Notes: a model not told the origin generated them from the letters alone. A DNA stretch of 64,000 nt from JACMJL01 sp963791805 (GCA_963791805.1 CAWBTU010000006.1:1116001-1180000); one strand, 5' to 3'. Positions 25,499 to 36,489 are shown, counted from the first letter of the stretch. Numbers and translations are program-made.

Positions 25499-27181
25499 AT
25501 GAAGATAAAACAGAAGTTAGTATTAGCCTTTGGAATTATTTTGCTTGTCTTCCTTATAAATATTATTATTAGTTTTGTATCTATTGAACATAGTAACAAG
25601 AGTATTTCACGTGTTAAAAATACTACCTATAAACAGTTAGAATATTCTAATGATATTAACATATCCGTAATACAAGTCCAGCAGTACCTTTCTGATGCAT
25701 CTGCAACTAAAAACCTAGATAGTTTTAATGAGGCAGAAAAAAATAAAGTGCTATTTAAAGATTCTATCGCTAAGCTTAGAGACATAAATCCTGATATGAA
25801 AGATAATATAAATAGTATCGATAGTGAATTTAATGATTTTTATGCTCTTGGTGTAAAAATGGCAAATGTATACATTAATGAAGGATATCAAAGTGGCAAT
25901 ATCTTGATGAAAGATTTTGATCCCATGGCGCTAAAGTTATCCTCTGATATTAATGAGATTAATACTAGTAGTAAAAATTCTATGAATAGCGATTTAGATT
26001 CCATACACAATTCACTTAATAGAAATCTAGAGATTTCTGCTGTATTTGTATTACTATCATTAGTTATTTCAATTATAATTATAGTGATTTTTGGAGGAAG
26101 TATAACTATTCCTATTAATAATATGTTATTAATTCTTCGCGACTTAGAATTAGGAGAAGGGGATTTAACAAAAAGAATTCATGTTAAGACAAAAGATGAA
26201 ATCTCAGAAATGGCACAATCCTTTAATAACTTTATGGACAAACTAGTGTCCTTAGTTAGTAATATAAAAAACAACTCTGACATGGTATCAAATAGTTCTG
26301 AATCTTTAAACCAAGGTTCGGACAAAAGTAAAGATGGAATTATGGATATTAATACTAACATGAGCAAAGTTGAAAGTGATAATAAGAGTATAAATAACTC
26401 AGTAAACCAAGTTACTAGTAGTGTAGCAGATATAGCACAAACATCTCAGATTACAGCTATAGATGCTCAAGAAATATGCAGCTTAGTTGGAGAAATAAAT
26501 TCAATGGCAATTGAAAGTGGAGATTTTGCTCTAAATACAAAACATGAGATGGAAAAAATCGAGAGTATCTCTTCAAATAATATGCGCATCAATGAAAAAC
26601 TAGGTGACAAGGCTGAAGAAATCGGTAAAATAATTGATACAATTAAATCAATAACTAACCAAACTAATTTGTTAGCATTAAACGCTGCTATTGAAGCCGC
26701 AAGTGCAGGTGAGCATGGAAAAGGTTTTGGAGTTGTTGCTGATGAGATTAGAAAATTAGCTGAAAACAATAATCAATCTGCCAAAACTATTGAGGAATTA
26801 ATAAAGAGTATACATGATATGATTGAAGATACAATAAGCTCAACAGCTGAAGTTGGAGATAACATAAAACAAGGAAGTAAAATGGTGGAAAATGTATTTG
26901 TTCAACTGAAGAAGATAATTGATGGAATAGAGTTAATAAATAACAGAATTCAAAATATTGCGGCAATATCAGAAGAACAAAGTGCTTCTACACAAGAATT
27001 ATCAGCAACTATGGAATCTATTAATAATAGTAATTCTCAGATAACGAATTCCATAAAAAGAATTTCCGATGGCATACTATCTCAGACTGTTATAATGTCA
27101 GAGTTTAATAAAATGGCTTCAAGCCTAAATAACTCAGCGGAGGGATTAAATGATTTAGTTAATAAATTTGTAATTAAATAA
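25499..27181 (+). CDS. Methyl-accepting chemotaxis protein
   Basis: 560 residues. TM1 is at about 7-28, an extracellular roughly 150-residue segment follows (helical, 4HB_MCP-like), TM2 is at about 180-203, then HAMP to about 255, and a long cytoplasmic coiled coil. The hairpin tip carries the conserved NQTNLLALNAAIEAASAGE followed by GKGFGVVADEIRKLAE, which contacts CheA and CheW. No chemotaxis kinase genes are nearby, so this is an orphan receptor. The start is ATG 25499, after GGGGGTT; an in-frame ATG at 25484 overlaps that site. The ligand is unknown. It is followed 29 bp later by a metallophosphoesterase. Confidence 0.95.
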   Translation: MKIKQKLVLAFGIILLVFLINIIISFVSIEHSNKSISRVKNTTYKQLEYSNDINISVIQVQQYLSDASATKNLDSFNEAEKNKVLFKDSIAKLRDINPDMKDNINSIDSEFNDFYALGVKMANVYINEGYQSGNILMKDFDPMALKLSSDINEINTSSKNSMNSDLDSIHNSLNRNLEISAVFVLLSLVISIIIIVIFGGSITIPINNMLLILRDLELGEGDLTKRIHVKTKDEISEMAQSFNNFMDKLVSLVSNIKNNSDMVSNSSESLNQGSDKSKDGIMDINTNMSKVESDNKSINNSVNQVTSSVADIAQTSQITAIDAQEICSLVGEINSMAIESGDFALNTKHEMEKIESISSNNMRINEKLGDKAEEIGKIIDTIKSITNQTNLLALNAAIEAASAGEHGKGFGVVADEIRKLAENNNQSAKTIEELIKSIHDMIEDTISSTAEVGDNIKQGSKMVENVFVQLKKIIDGIELINNRIQNIAAISEEQSASTQELSATMESINNSNSQITNSIKRISDGILSQTVIMSEFNKMASSLNNSAEGLNDLVNKFVIK

Positions 27182-27210
27182 TCACCTATATACAAAGGAG
27201 TGATTTTTAT

Positions 27211-28107
27211 ATGTTAACTGTTAGAAAGTTAGATCATGCTTATAAAAATGCTAAAGAAATTCCTTTTGATAATAGCTCCAAGTATATCTTTTTTAGTGAC
27301 GTTCATAGAGGAGACAATACAGCCTCAGATGAATTTTCTCGAAATCAAAGTATATTTTATCATGCTCTTGACCACTACTATGAGAATGAATTTACCTATA
27401 TTGAAATAGGTGATGGTGATGAACTTTGGGAGCATGCAAAATTTAAATATATTAGAGGTGCACATAGAGATGTATACAATCTTCTAAGCAAGTTTCACAA
27501 TTCAGAAAGATTAGTAATGTTATATGGTAATCATAATATATTTTTAAAGAATCCTCGTTTTGTGGAAAAAAACTTAGATCATTTTTATGATGAATATTTA
27601 CAAGAAAAAATAAATTTATTTCCGGGTATAAAAATTTATGAGAGCGTTCTACTTAGGCATACGAAAACTTCTCAAGAAATATTTGTATGTCATGGACACC
27701 AAGGAGACTTGATAAATGATCAACTTTGGAGATTTTCAATGGTTTCATTAAGATATTTTTGGAGATACATGCATACTGTAGGTTTTAGAAATCCAGCGAG
27801 TCCAGCTAAAAATATATATAAACAACATAGAATAGAAAGAAATTTTAATAAATGGAATAAGAACAAGCAAAAAATAATGATTTGTGGCCACACTCATCGA
27901 CTTAAATTTGCTAATGAAAATGAGTTACCATATTTTAATACTGGATGTTGTGTACATCCTCGTGGAATAACAGGTATTGAAATAGAAAATGGAGAAATTT
28001 CTTTGGTAGAGTGGAGCGTAGCAAGTGATAAAGAGGGAGCACTTAAGATTATTCGCAAAGTACTCCGTGGTCCAAGTCCTATATTAAATTATGGAAAAAA
28101 AGAATAG
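27211..28107 (+). CDS. Calcineurin-like metallophosphoesterase
   Basis: 298 residues. The metal-binding motifs appear in order: FFSDVHRGDN (D-x-H), EIGDGDELWE (GD), LYGNHN (GNH), VCHGHQGD, and MICGHTHRL (GHxH). It is an intracellular phosphatase or phosphodiesterase of the UDP-sugar or nucleotide type; the exact substrate cannot be assigned from sequence. GGAGTG precedes the ATG. It is probably co-transcribed with the chemotaxis receptor upstream and ends in a strong terminator. Confidence 0.88.
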   Translation: MLTVRKLDHAYKNAKEIPFDNSSKYIFFSDVHRGDNTASDEFSRNQSIFYHALDHYYENEFTYIEIGDGDELWEHAKFKYIRGAHRDVYNLLSKFHNSERLVMLYGNHNIFLKNPRFVEKNLDHFYDEYLQEKINLFPGIKIYESVLLRHTKTSQEIFVCHGHQGDLINDQLWRFSMVSLRYFWRYMHTVGFRNPASPAKNIYKQHRIERNFNKWNKNKQKIMICGHTHRLKFANENELPYFNTGCCVHPRGITGIEIENGEISLVEWSVASDKEGALKIIRKVLRGPSPILNYGKKE

Positions 28108-28114
28108 CAAATTC

Positions 28115-28157
28115 AATGCGCTAGTTTAATAAAATTATTAAACTAGCGCATTTTTTA
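28115..28157 (+). terminator. Strong terminator after metallophosphoesterase
   Basis: AATGCGCTAGTTTAATA pairs with TATTAAACTAGCGCATT (17 bp) around AAAT, followed by TTTT. Confidence 0.93.
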
Positions 28158-28300
28158 AATAAAAATTGGTTAAATATAAAATTATAAAGGATTTTTGCTG
28201 ATAATGTCGAATTATAAATATGGTAACTTTTGTTTAATTTAAATGAAAATGATATTATAAGAGTATGATTTTAGACATTTATTGGTTCTGGAGGTATAAA

Positions 28301-31300
28301 ATGTTTGGTAGGCAAAGAAGAAATATTGATAATGTATTAAATTCACATGATAAAAATCGACTTAAAGCTGAGGCAATTAAGATAAGCGTATTATATACTG
28401 CCATTGGCTTATTTTGGGTTATATCAACAACCTGGATTTCTAGTAAACTTGCTAACGATAAGAATATTTTGGCTATAGTAGAGACATACAAGGACTGGGC
28501 TTTTGTAATAGTTACTTCAATATTGCTTTACACTTTAATTAAAAGTGTTTTTAAAGCAGTTTATCTTGAAGATAAGAAATTAGATGAAAGTTATGAAGAA
28601 CTATCAACTCTTCATGAAGAGCTTGAAGCCAAAAATGAAGAGTTGACAGCTTCAGAAGAAGAATTAAAAGCTCAAGTTGACGAATTAGATCTTTCTGGGC
28701 AGATGTTATCAGAAAGTAGAAGGCGTTTGAGAAAAGCTCAAACAATTGCAAGTGTAGGTAACTGGGAGTTTGATATAATAAGTAAGAACCGCTTGGATTT
28801 CTGCAGAAACCTTTAAAATTTTTGGAGTTTATAGAGAAGCTGGAATAATACCAATTGAATTAGCCGAGAATCTTATTGCAGTTGAAGATCGTAATAGACA
28901 GGACTTGGCACTTAAAGGTTTAATTGAAGAAAATTTAAAATACGATATAGAATATACAATAAGTAGATATGATAATGGTGAAAAAAGAAATATACACTCA
29001 CTGGCTGAAGTGGAATATGATAAAAAAGGTAATCCTGTAAGGGTGTTAGGAGTAATTCAGGATGTTACCAAAAGAGTTGAAAATGAAATAAAACTTCAAA
29101 AAAGCTATGAAGAATTAAGTTCTTTGTATGAGGAAATTGCTGCATCAGAGGAAGAACTAAAAGAACAGGTATATATATTGAATGAAACTAGCAATAGATT
29201 AAGTGAGAGTGAAAGAAGATTATATAAAGCTCAAGCAATTGGTCATGTTGGAAATTGGGAATATGATCTAGTAAAAAAGACTATGTGGGCCTCTGAGGAA
29301 TCATTAAAACTATATTGGGCTAATAGTGAAGATGGAAGAATACCTATTGAATATATTTACGAATGTTTTGATCCGATAGATAGGAAGAAGATATATAATG
29401 GTTTGGAATTCTTGGTTAAAAATAATTCCGTAAATAATACTGAATATAATATTGAGCATAAAATTATTAATATTGAAAATGGTGAAGTACGATACATGCA
29501 ATCAAGTGCTGAAGCTTGAATATAACAAATTTGGTGAACCTATCAGAATTTTAGGTGTAACTAAAGATATTACTAATAGAAAAAATGATGAAATAAAACT
29601 TCAAAAAAGTTATGAAGAGTTGAGTTCATTATATGAGGAAATTGCTGCATCAGAGGAAGAATTAAAAGAACAGGTAAATAGATTAAATATAACTAGTTAT
29701 AACTTAAGTGAAAGCGAAAGAAGATTGAATAAAGCACAAGAAATTGGGCATGTAGGAAATTGGGAGTACGATCTTAGAAGAAAAACAATGTGGGCTTCTG
29801 AGGAAGGACTTAGATTGTTTTGGACAACCAGTAAGGATGGTTTTGTTTCTGGAGAATATGTTCATGAATGTTTTGATCCAATAGATAGGGCAAAAGCTTT
29901 ATGATGGATTAAAATTTTTGAATGAGAACAATATTACGTACAATGCTGAATATAGGATTGTTAATTTTGATAAAACTGAAGAACGATATCTACAAACAAC
30001 AGCTGAACTTGAATATGACAAACATGGCAATCCAGTAAAGGTTCTTGGAGTAGTGAAGGATATCACAAGTAGAAAGAGTTATGAAATAGAACTTAAAAAT
30101 AATAACCAAGAATTAAGTGCATTATATGAGCAGTTAGCAGCTTCAGAAGAAGAACTTAGGCAGCAGCTTGACGAGATATTAATGAATAGGGATTTGTTAC
30201 AACTAAGTGAAGAACGCTATAGAACTCTTGTTGATAATTCACAGGATATTATTTTTAGTTGCGATACCAACGGAATTTTTAAAGCAGCAAATGAACGATT
30301 TGCTGAAGTTTCCAATATTCCTGTAAGTAGATTAATTGGCAGAAAGATGAATGAAGTATTCAAAAATATAGATTTAAATAGACAATGGGAAAGTGCTATT
30401 GAAGAAGTTAAAAATGGTAAGGAAACAATTTACTTTGAAAACACCTATTATGAAGACACTATTTTTAATGTTACTGTATCACCCGTATTTGATATTCATA
30501 ATAATGTTGTAGGTGTAACCACAACAAATCATGATGTAACTGAAGCAAAAAGAAGTGAGCAAATTATTAGGCGTATGGCATACTATGATGATTTAACAAA
30601 GTTGCCTAATAGAGTGCTTTTCAATGACAAATTAAAAATGGGAATTGATAGAGCAAGAGAAATTGGAACCAAGTTGGTAATATTATTTATTGATATGGAT
30701 AATTTTAAGAGGGTAAATGACACATTAGGTCACGCACTAGGAGATATATTCCTTAAGGAATGTTCAAAAAGGCTACAATTGTGTATGAGGGAATGTGATA
30801 CTGTAGCAAGACTAAGTGGTGATGAGTTTTCAGTAATGATTGAAGATGTAGATGAAATAAGTGATTGCGTGCCTATAATCGAAAGAATATTGTCTGTATT
30901 TCAAGAACCTTTCTATATAGGAAATAGCTTAATTAATATGACTGCAAGTATTGGTGTATCAACTTTCCCTCAGGATGGTGATTTATCAGAGGATCTTATT
31001 AGGAGTGCTGATACTGCAATGTATAAGGCAAAAGAGCTTGGCAAAAATGGATATCAGTTTTTTAATATTAATATGAAAAATGAATTAATCAGAAAATTCA
31101 ACATAGAAATAAGTTTAAGAAATGCCATAGAAAAAGAGGAGTTAATTCTATATTATCAACCACAATTTCATGCGAAAACAAAAAGACTTAGAGGTGTTGA
31201 AGCTTTAATAAGATGGAGAAGTTCTGAATTAGGATTTTTAAACCCATTAGAGTTTATTCCAACAGCAGAAGAAACAGGTATCATAACAATTATTGGAGAA

Positions 31301-31870
31301 TGGGTTTTGTATACAGCCTGTTGCTACGGTAAAAAGATTAATGATTTATATGGTAATGAAATAGTAATTGCTGTAAATATTTCACCACTTCAACTAAAGG
31401 ATACAAACTTTTACAATATGGTAGTATCAACTGTTATTAAATCTGGAATTAACCCTTCAAATTTAGAATTGGAAGTAACAGAAAATATCTTTATTGATAA
31501 TTTTGATTTTGCTATAAAAATTCTAAATGATTTAAAAAAATTTGGAATAAGAATTGCATTAGATGATTTTGGTACAGGGTATTCATCCTTAAGTTATTTG
31601 AAAAAACTTCCTATTAACTTATTGAAAATTGATAAATCATTTATTAAGGAGATAGATATTTTAAATCCTAGAAACGATTTTGCTGATTCAATAATTGCAT
31701 TAGTGCATAAACTAGATATTGAGGCATTAGCTGAAGGCGTTGAGAATGAATTCCAATACAAATATTTAGTAAATGCAGAGATAGATAATATTCAAGGATT
31801 TTACCTTGGTATGCCATTACCCGAAGAAGAATTGGAAAGGGGATTAGAATTAAAATATTTTATAGTTTAG
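28301..31870 (+). pseudogene. Multi-PAS GGDEF-EAL protein, broken by three frameshifts
   Basis: Repaired, it would be about 1188 residues: two N-terminal transmembrane helices (about residues 30-85), then three coiled-coil-plus-PAS modules (each with SYEELSSLYEEIAASEEEL and VGNWEYDL), a fourth PAS, GGDEF (as RLSGDEFS), and EAL. The EAL residues look intact (GVEALIRW, LEVTEN, ALDDFGTGYSS, ALAEGVEN), so c-di-GMP hydrolysis and possibly synthesis are expected. Frames break at 28793-28794 (extra T), about 29514 (extra base) and 29892-29895 (extra A). All three lie in the PAS repeats, and each is fixed by removing one base. The final piece from about 29896 to 31870 is a long open frame and might be made on its own from ATG 29918. 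ATG 28301 follows TGGAGG. True decay and assembly error in repeats cannot be told apart here. Confidence 0.85.
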
Positions 31871-31894
31871 AAAAATGTTATAGAAACTTAATTT

Positions 31895-31926
31895 AAAGAA
31901 TAAAGTTCTGATCTTTATTCTTTTTT
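31895..31926 (+). terminator. Terminator after the multi-PAS gene
   Basis: AAAGAATAAAG pairs with CTTTATTCTTT, and T residues follow. Confidence 0.75.
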
Positions 31927-31993
31927 ATTGTGCTAGTCAAATACAAATGGTAAAATTAAGATAAAAATTCATTGAAGGATTAGGTGATCTGAA

Positions 31994-33211
31994 ATGGACG
32001 TGTGTATAGCTAGACAGCCAATATTTAATATTAATATGGAGGTATATGGCTATGAAATACTTTACAGAGAAGGAAATGAAAATTTATTTCCTTCTATTAA
32101 TGGAGAAAATGCTTCTAGCTCAGTTTTAACCAGCTGTTTTATTGATTTTGGAATAAATGATGTAACAAACAATAAGAAAGCTTTTATCAACTTTACTGGT
32201 GAGTTATTAAAAAATAATATTGCATCAATATTTCCCAAGGACTATTTAGTAGTAGAAATACTTGAAAGTGTCGTTATAGACCAAAGTATTATTGAGTCAT
32301 GTAAAATACTAAAAGAAAAAGGATATATGCTTGCAATTGACGATTTTGAGTATCAAGAAGGATATGAAGAACTAATAAATATTGTAGATATAATTAAAGT
32401 AGACTTTGTGATTTCTTCAGAATATGAAAGAGGAGAGATTGTCAAAAAGTATAAAAGAGAAGGACTAGAATTTCTTGCAGAAAAAGTTGAAACTTATGAA
32501 GAATATCGGAAAGCAATTGAAATGGGGTATACTTACTTTCAAGGATACTATTTTTCTAAACCTGAAATTGGATCAAGAAAAAAAGTTGTTCCTTATAAGG
32601 AAAACCACTTAAAGCTTATCAATACTTTGAATTCTAAGGAACCTGAATTTAGAGAAATTGCTAAAACAATTGAAAATGATTTAGCCTTCTCTTATGAAGT
32701 TCTGAGACTAGTAAATTCTGCGTACTTTAACCGAAAGAATAAAATAATGTCCACTAGACATGCTATTGTGACATTAGGCATTGGTGAGTTAAAGAAATGG
32801 TTATACTTAGCGCTTATGAGAGACTTGAAACAAGACAAACCTGAAGAAATAGTAAATAGTTGCATGCTTAGAGGTAAATTTTTAGAGAATATAGCTATAA
32901 AAACAAATAAAAATGGATTAGCCTCTGAAATGATGACTTTAGGAATGTTTTCAATGATAGATATTCTAATGAATAAAGACATTGAAGAGGCTTTAAAAGA
33001 AATAAACTTTTCAGATAGTATTAAGTGTATATTAACTCATAATATTACTGAAGGGTTTATGGCAGATAGTTTCCAAATTGTTTTAAAATATGAAAAAGGT
33101 CAATGGGATGAAGTGGAAAAAATCATAGGAAAGATAGATATCTCCATTTCACAATTAAATGAAGCTTATATGGAAGCAATAAAGTGGGTTCAACAAATTA
33201 AAACAATTTAA
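31994..33211 (+). CDS. EAL-HDOD domain signalling protein (YuxH type)
   Basis: 405 residues. The start MDVCIARQPIFNINMEVYGY is typical of YuxH-family proteins. Residues 1 to about 200 are a degenerate EAL domain: the EAL position reads E-I-L in GYEILYRE, and catalytic motifs are not kept, so it is probably a binding or regulatory domain. Residues about 205-395 are HDOD (helical, with VLRLVNSAYFN and RHAIVTLGIGELKKW), often linked to two-component or cell-cycle signalling. It is soluble. It follows the multi-PAS c-di-GMP gene in the same direction after a terminator. Confidence 0.85.
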   Translation: MDVCIARQPIFNINMEVYGYEILYREGNENLFPSINGENASSSVLTSCFIDFGINDVTNNKKAFINFTGELLKNNIASIFPKDYLVVEILESVVIDQSIIESCKILKEKGYMLAIDDFEYQEGYEELINIVDIIKVDFVISSEYERGEIVKKYKREGLEFLAEKVETYEEYRKAIEMGYTYFQGYYFSKPEIGSRKKVVPYKENHLKLINTLNSKEPEFREIAKTIENDLAFSYEVLRLVNSAYFNRKNKIMSTRHAIVTLGIGELKKWLYLALMRDLKQDKPEEIVNSCMLRGKFLENIAIKTNKNGLASEMMTLGMFSMIDILMNKDIEEALKEINFSDSIKCILTHNITEGFMADSFQIVLKYEKGQWDEVEKIIGKIDISISQLNEAYMEAIKWVQQIKTI

Positions 33212-33282
33212 TTCAAAAACAGGATTAAGATTTATATATGACTATATTCTTTTAACAAAATTTGTACTAGGAGAAGTGGTAT

Positions 33283-34575
33283 ATGGATAAAAAAACTAAC
33301 TATGGTATTGTTTTTGGAGGAGGAGGAGCTAAAGGTGCCTATGAAATAGGTGTTTGGAAGGCTTTAAATGAACTTAATATTCCTATTGACACTGTTGTAG
33401 GTACATCAGTTGGAGCTTTAAATGGTGCCATGATGGTGCAAGGTGATTATGAATTGGCATGCACAATGTGGAATGAATTAACTATGAGTGGAATTGTTAA
33501 CTTTGGACTTGAAGTAGATTTATCAAAGAAAACAAATCTTAGCTTAGCTTCAATTATGAAAAGCGTAAAACATTTAGTTATATCAGGTGGTATGGACGTA
33601 AGTCCATTAAAGGCATTGGCGTATAAAGTTGTTGATGAAAAAAAAATAAGAGAATCAAAAATGGACTTTGGAATAGTAACCTTTTCCTTAACTGATTTTA
33701 AGCCTGTGAATCTCTTTATTAAGGATATTCCTGAAGGAATGTTAATTGAGTATTTACTTGCCAGTTCCTGTTTTCCTACTTTTCAGCCTCAAATAATAGA
33801 TAATAAACGATATATAGATGGTGGTATATATGATAACATACCTGTTTCTTTATTAATTGGCAAATGTACACACATTATTACAGTGGATGTATCAGGACCT
33901 GGTAGAAAACGAAGGGTTGATACTAGTGATCATGAAATAATTTGTATTAAAAATTCACAATATCTTGGAAGGACACTTCAATTCGATGGGGAAAACTCTA
34001 AAGTAAATATAGAGTTTGGCTATTTTGATACTTTACGAGCTTTTGGAAAGACAGTTGGAAAAATATATTACATTAATAATCCAGCAATTTCAGAGAAGTA
34101 TATTAATTATTTCTCTAAAAGGGAAATTGAGAGTATATATAGGTTTTATGGGGTCAGTATAAATGATAATACTTCAAAACTTATTGATAATGTTAAGTTT
34201 AGGTTATTAAGAAAAATAAGGCAACATTCAATAGGCAAACTTGACGAACATAATATTTTTATTGCAATGACTGAAATTTGTTCAGAATGTCTAGGGATTA
34301 ATAGAAGAAAACTATATAATCTAGATGAATTGCTCGAAGAGATAATGAAGGAATATGAAAAATATAACAAAGCATTAGTTGAGAAAAGTACAAATGTTTC
34401 GGTGAGCAGTAAACTTACTAATCTTAGTAAATCATTAGTTTTTTATAAACCTAATATAGATGAAATGAATCAAAGTATTATTAGTAAAAGAAGGCTCATG
34501 GCTTTAAGTGAACCAAAATCTGCAATTGCAAACTTGTTTTTTTCAATGTTATTGAAGGAATGGAAAAAAGAATAA
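33283..34575 (+). CDS. Patatin-like phospholipase
   Basis: 430 residues. The oxyanion hole GGGGAKGAYEIGV (11-23), nucleophile elbow GTSVGALNGA with catalytic Ser (about residue 47), and catalytic Asp in IDGGIYDN are all present. This gives the Ser-Asp dyad of bacterial patatin-like lipases of the RssA/YchK type. The C-terminal roughly 180 residues are helical and not assigned. It likely hydrolyses membrane lipid acyl chains; the in vivo role is not known. AGGAGAAG precedes the ATG. It ends at a bidirectional terminator facing the cold-shock gene. Confidence 0.92.
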   Translation: MDKKTNYGIVFGGGGAKGAYEIGVWKALNELNIPIDTVVGTSVGALNGAMMVQGDYELACTMWNELTMSGIVNFGLEVDLSKKTNLSLASIMKSVKHLVISGGMDVSPLKALAYKVVDEKKIRESKMDFGIVTFSLTDFKPVNLFIKDIPEGMLIEYLLASSCFPTFQPQIIDNKRYIDGGIYDNIPVSLLIGKCTHIITVDVSGPGRKRRVDTSDHEIICIKNSQYLGRTLQFDGENSKVNIEFGYFDTLRAFGKTVGKIYYINNPAISEKYINYFSKREIESIYRFYGVSINDNTSKLIDNVKFRLLRKIRQHSIGKLDEHNIFIAMTEICSECLGINRRKLYNLDELLEEIMKEYEKYNKALVEKSTNVSVSSKLTNLSKSLVFYKPNIDEMNQSIISKRRLMALSEPKSAIANLFFSMLLKEWKKE

Positions 34576-34602
34576 TAAGAAATAAAAACTATTTGCAAAC
34601 TT

Positions 34603-34634
34603 AAAAAAGCATCCAATTTTTGTTGGATGCTTTT
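34603..34634. terminator. Terminator after patatin gene
   Basis: AAAAGCATCCAA pairs with TTGGATGCTTTT around TTTTTG. Confidence 0.88.
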
Positions 34635-34663
34635 GGACTAACTGAAATTATTACTGATTCTAA

Positions 34664-34692
34664 AATAGAAAAGTCACCCCAAAAGGTGACAA
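34664..34692 (-). terminator. Terminator of the cold-shock gene
   Basis: On the reverse strand, GTCACC and GGTGAC pair around TTTTGG, followed by TTTTCTATTTT. Confidence 0.7.
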
Positions 34693-34739
34693 AATATTAT
34701 TTCTATATATTAAAATCAATAATATAATAAAAGCTATAT

Positions 34740-34943
34740 TTATAGAATTGTAACTTCAGTTGCTTGAAGACCTTTAGGACCTTTTTCAGTTTCAAATTGA
34801 ACTTTTTGTCCTTCATCTAAGCTTTTTCTTGAATCGTTTCCTTGAATTGCTGATAGATGAACGAAAACATCTTTTTCACCTTCAACTTCAATAAATCCAA
34901 ATCCTTTTTCTGAGTTAAACCATTTCACTGTTCCGATTTTCAT
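34740..34943 (-). CDS. csp: Cold-shock protein (CspA family)
   Basis: 67 residues, a single cold-shock domain, normal length. The RNA-binding motifs RNP1 (KGFGFIE, about 14-20) and RNP2 (VFVHLSAI, about 27-34) are intact. It binds single-stranded RNA or DNA as an RNA chaperone in the cytoplasm. The reverse-strand ATG follows TAGGAGGATAATT. The intergenic region upstream (34944-35200) is AT-rich, leaving room for the long leader common in csp genes, but I cannot define the structure. Confidence 0.96.
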   Translation of the reverse strand: MKIGTVKWFNSEKGFGFIEVEGEKDVFVHLSAIQGNDSRKSLDEGQKVQFETEKGPKGLQATEVTIL

Positions 34944-35200
34944 TAATTATCCTCCTAAGAAAAATACTATTTTTGCGATATACTAATTTTATATCTATAG
35001 TATTCCCTTTAACATTAATACTATACCATAAGAAATTAAAAGTAGCAATTTTTATAATCAATTAAAAATGTAATCACAAAATATAGATTTACATTTTAAA
35101 AGTATTTAAGCTATGATATTATATAATCGAAATGTTTTTTGATTAACAATTTAAGCAAAAAAGAGATATATAACATGTAAAACAAAAGGAGGACTTTAAT

Positions 35201-36208
35201 ATGAAAACAGAAAATACACTTTACCCTATAAAACAAAATGGTAAATATGGATATATAAATAATAAAGGAGAAATCACTATTGAAGCAAAATTTGAATATG
35301 TTGAAGAGTTTATTGGCGAACTTGCTTTAATTAGCATAGGTGAAAAAGTTGCGTTTATAGATAAACAGGGAGATATTATATCTAAAGTTGAATATGATGA
35401 TGTTTATGAATGTAGTGAGGGATATACAGTAATTGAATTAGGAAATAAAAAAGGATATGTGGATGAAAAAGCAAATTTAGTTATTGAAGCTAAATATGAT
35501 GAAGCATTTGGGTTTTCAGAGGATTTAGCTGCTGTTAAAATAGATTATAAGTGGGGATATATAGATAAAAAAGGAAAATTTACAATTGAGCCTCAGTTTC
35601 TTTATGCCTCAGATTTTAGAGATGGACTTGCTTTAGTTCAATGTGGTGGAAAACTAGGATACATTGATAAACAAGGAAAAATAATTATTGAACCTCAATA
35701 TGATTATGCTAGCAATTTTTCTGAAGGACTTGCTGCAGTTCAAATTAAAAACAAATATGGTTATATTGATAAAACTGGTAAAATAGTTATTACACCAAAG
35801 TATTATACAGCTAATGATTTTAGTGAAGGACTAGCAGCCGTAGAGATTAGTGATAAATATGGCTACATTGATAAATCAGGAGAGCTTATTGTGCCAATAA
35901 AGTATGATTGGGCAGATGATTTCTATCAAGGCTACGCAGCAATAGCTTTTGGAGAGAAATATGGTTTTATAGATAAAAAAGGTAATGAATTGATAAAAGT
36001 AAAGTTTGATAATGTAGACACAATTAGTGATGGATTAATTTCTGTAGAAATAAACGGGAAATGGGGATATGTTGATAACCAATCGAAATTTGTAATTGAA
36101 CCCATTTTTGATGAAGTAGGGGCTTTTATAAATGGAATTGCAAAGGTTGTTTTTGAAAACAGAATTAGATACATAAATAAAAATGGAGAATATGTTTGGA
36201 AAATTTAA
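35201..36208 (+). CDS. WG-repeat protein
   Basis: 335 residues made almost wholly of about ten WG (KWG) repeats of roughly 32-33 residues. Each has the form G-K-W/Y-G-Y-I-D-K-x-G-K-x-x-I-x-P-x-Y/F-D. Early and late repeats are the least regular. There is no signal peptide or transmembrane helix, so it is cytoplasmic as it stands. The WG domain is a beta-rich repeat of unknown role. AAAGGAGG precedes the ATG. The gene is alone in its transcript and is followed by a long imperfect hairpin. Confidence 0.88.
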   Translation: MKTENTLYPIKQNGKYGYINNKGEITIEAKFEYVEEFIGELALISIGEKVAFIDKQGDIISKVEYDDVYECSEGYTVIELGNKKGYVDEKANLVIEAKYDEAFGFSEDLAAVKIDYKWGYIDKKGKFTIEPQFLYASDFRDGLALVQCGGKLGYIDKQGKIIIEPQYDYASNFSEGLAAVQIKNKYGYIDKTGKIVITPKYYTANDFSEGLAAVEISDKYGYIDKSGELIVPIKYDWADDFYQGYAAIAFGEKYGFIDKKGNELIKVKFDNVDTISDGLISVEINGKWGYVDNQSKFVIEPIFDEVGAFINGIAKVVFENRIRYINKNGEYVWKI

Positions 36209-36225
36209 TTTAATATGGTTTTAAT

Positions 36226-36325
36226 GAGCATCCAACTTGATATACTTCTCCTTGTAGAGGATAGTTTTATTTTTATAACTGTCTACCACAAGGGAGCATA
36301 TCAAAGCTAGGTGCTTTTTATTTTT
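36226..36325 (+). repeat. Long imperfect inverted repeat after WG gene
   Basis: The left arm from GAGCATCCAACTTGATATAC pairs imperfectly with a right arm ending CATATCAAAGCTAGGTGCT, giving a stem of about 40 positions with small bulges, then TTTTTATTTTT. The T run supports a terminator function; the length of the stem is unusual and could also reflect a decayed insertion element. Confidence 0.65.
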
Positions 36326-36489
36326 GTCACTATTATAAATATAAATAGCAATTACTCTTAATAAGATTACCAATGAAAAATTTGATTTTTTTGTCTTTTT
36401 ATAGTAGAATAAATTTGTAAAAGATTGAATTTTTGATAAAAAATTAAATATATTTTATGGTAACTAATAGTAAGCTTTGGAGGAAAAAG

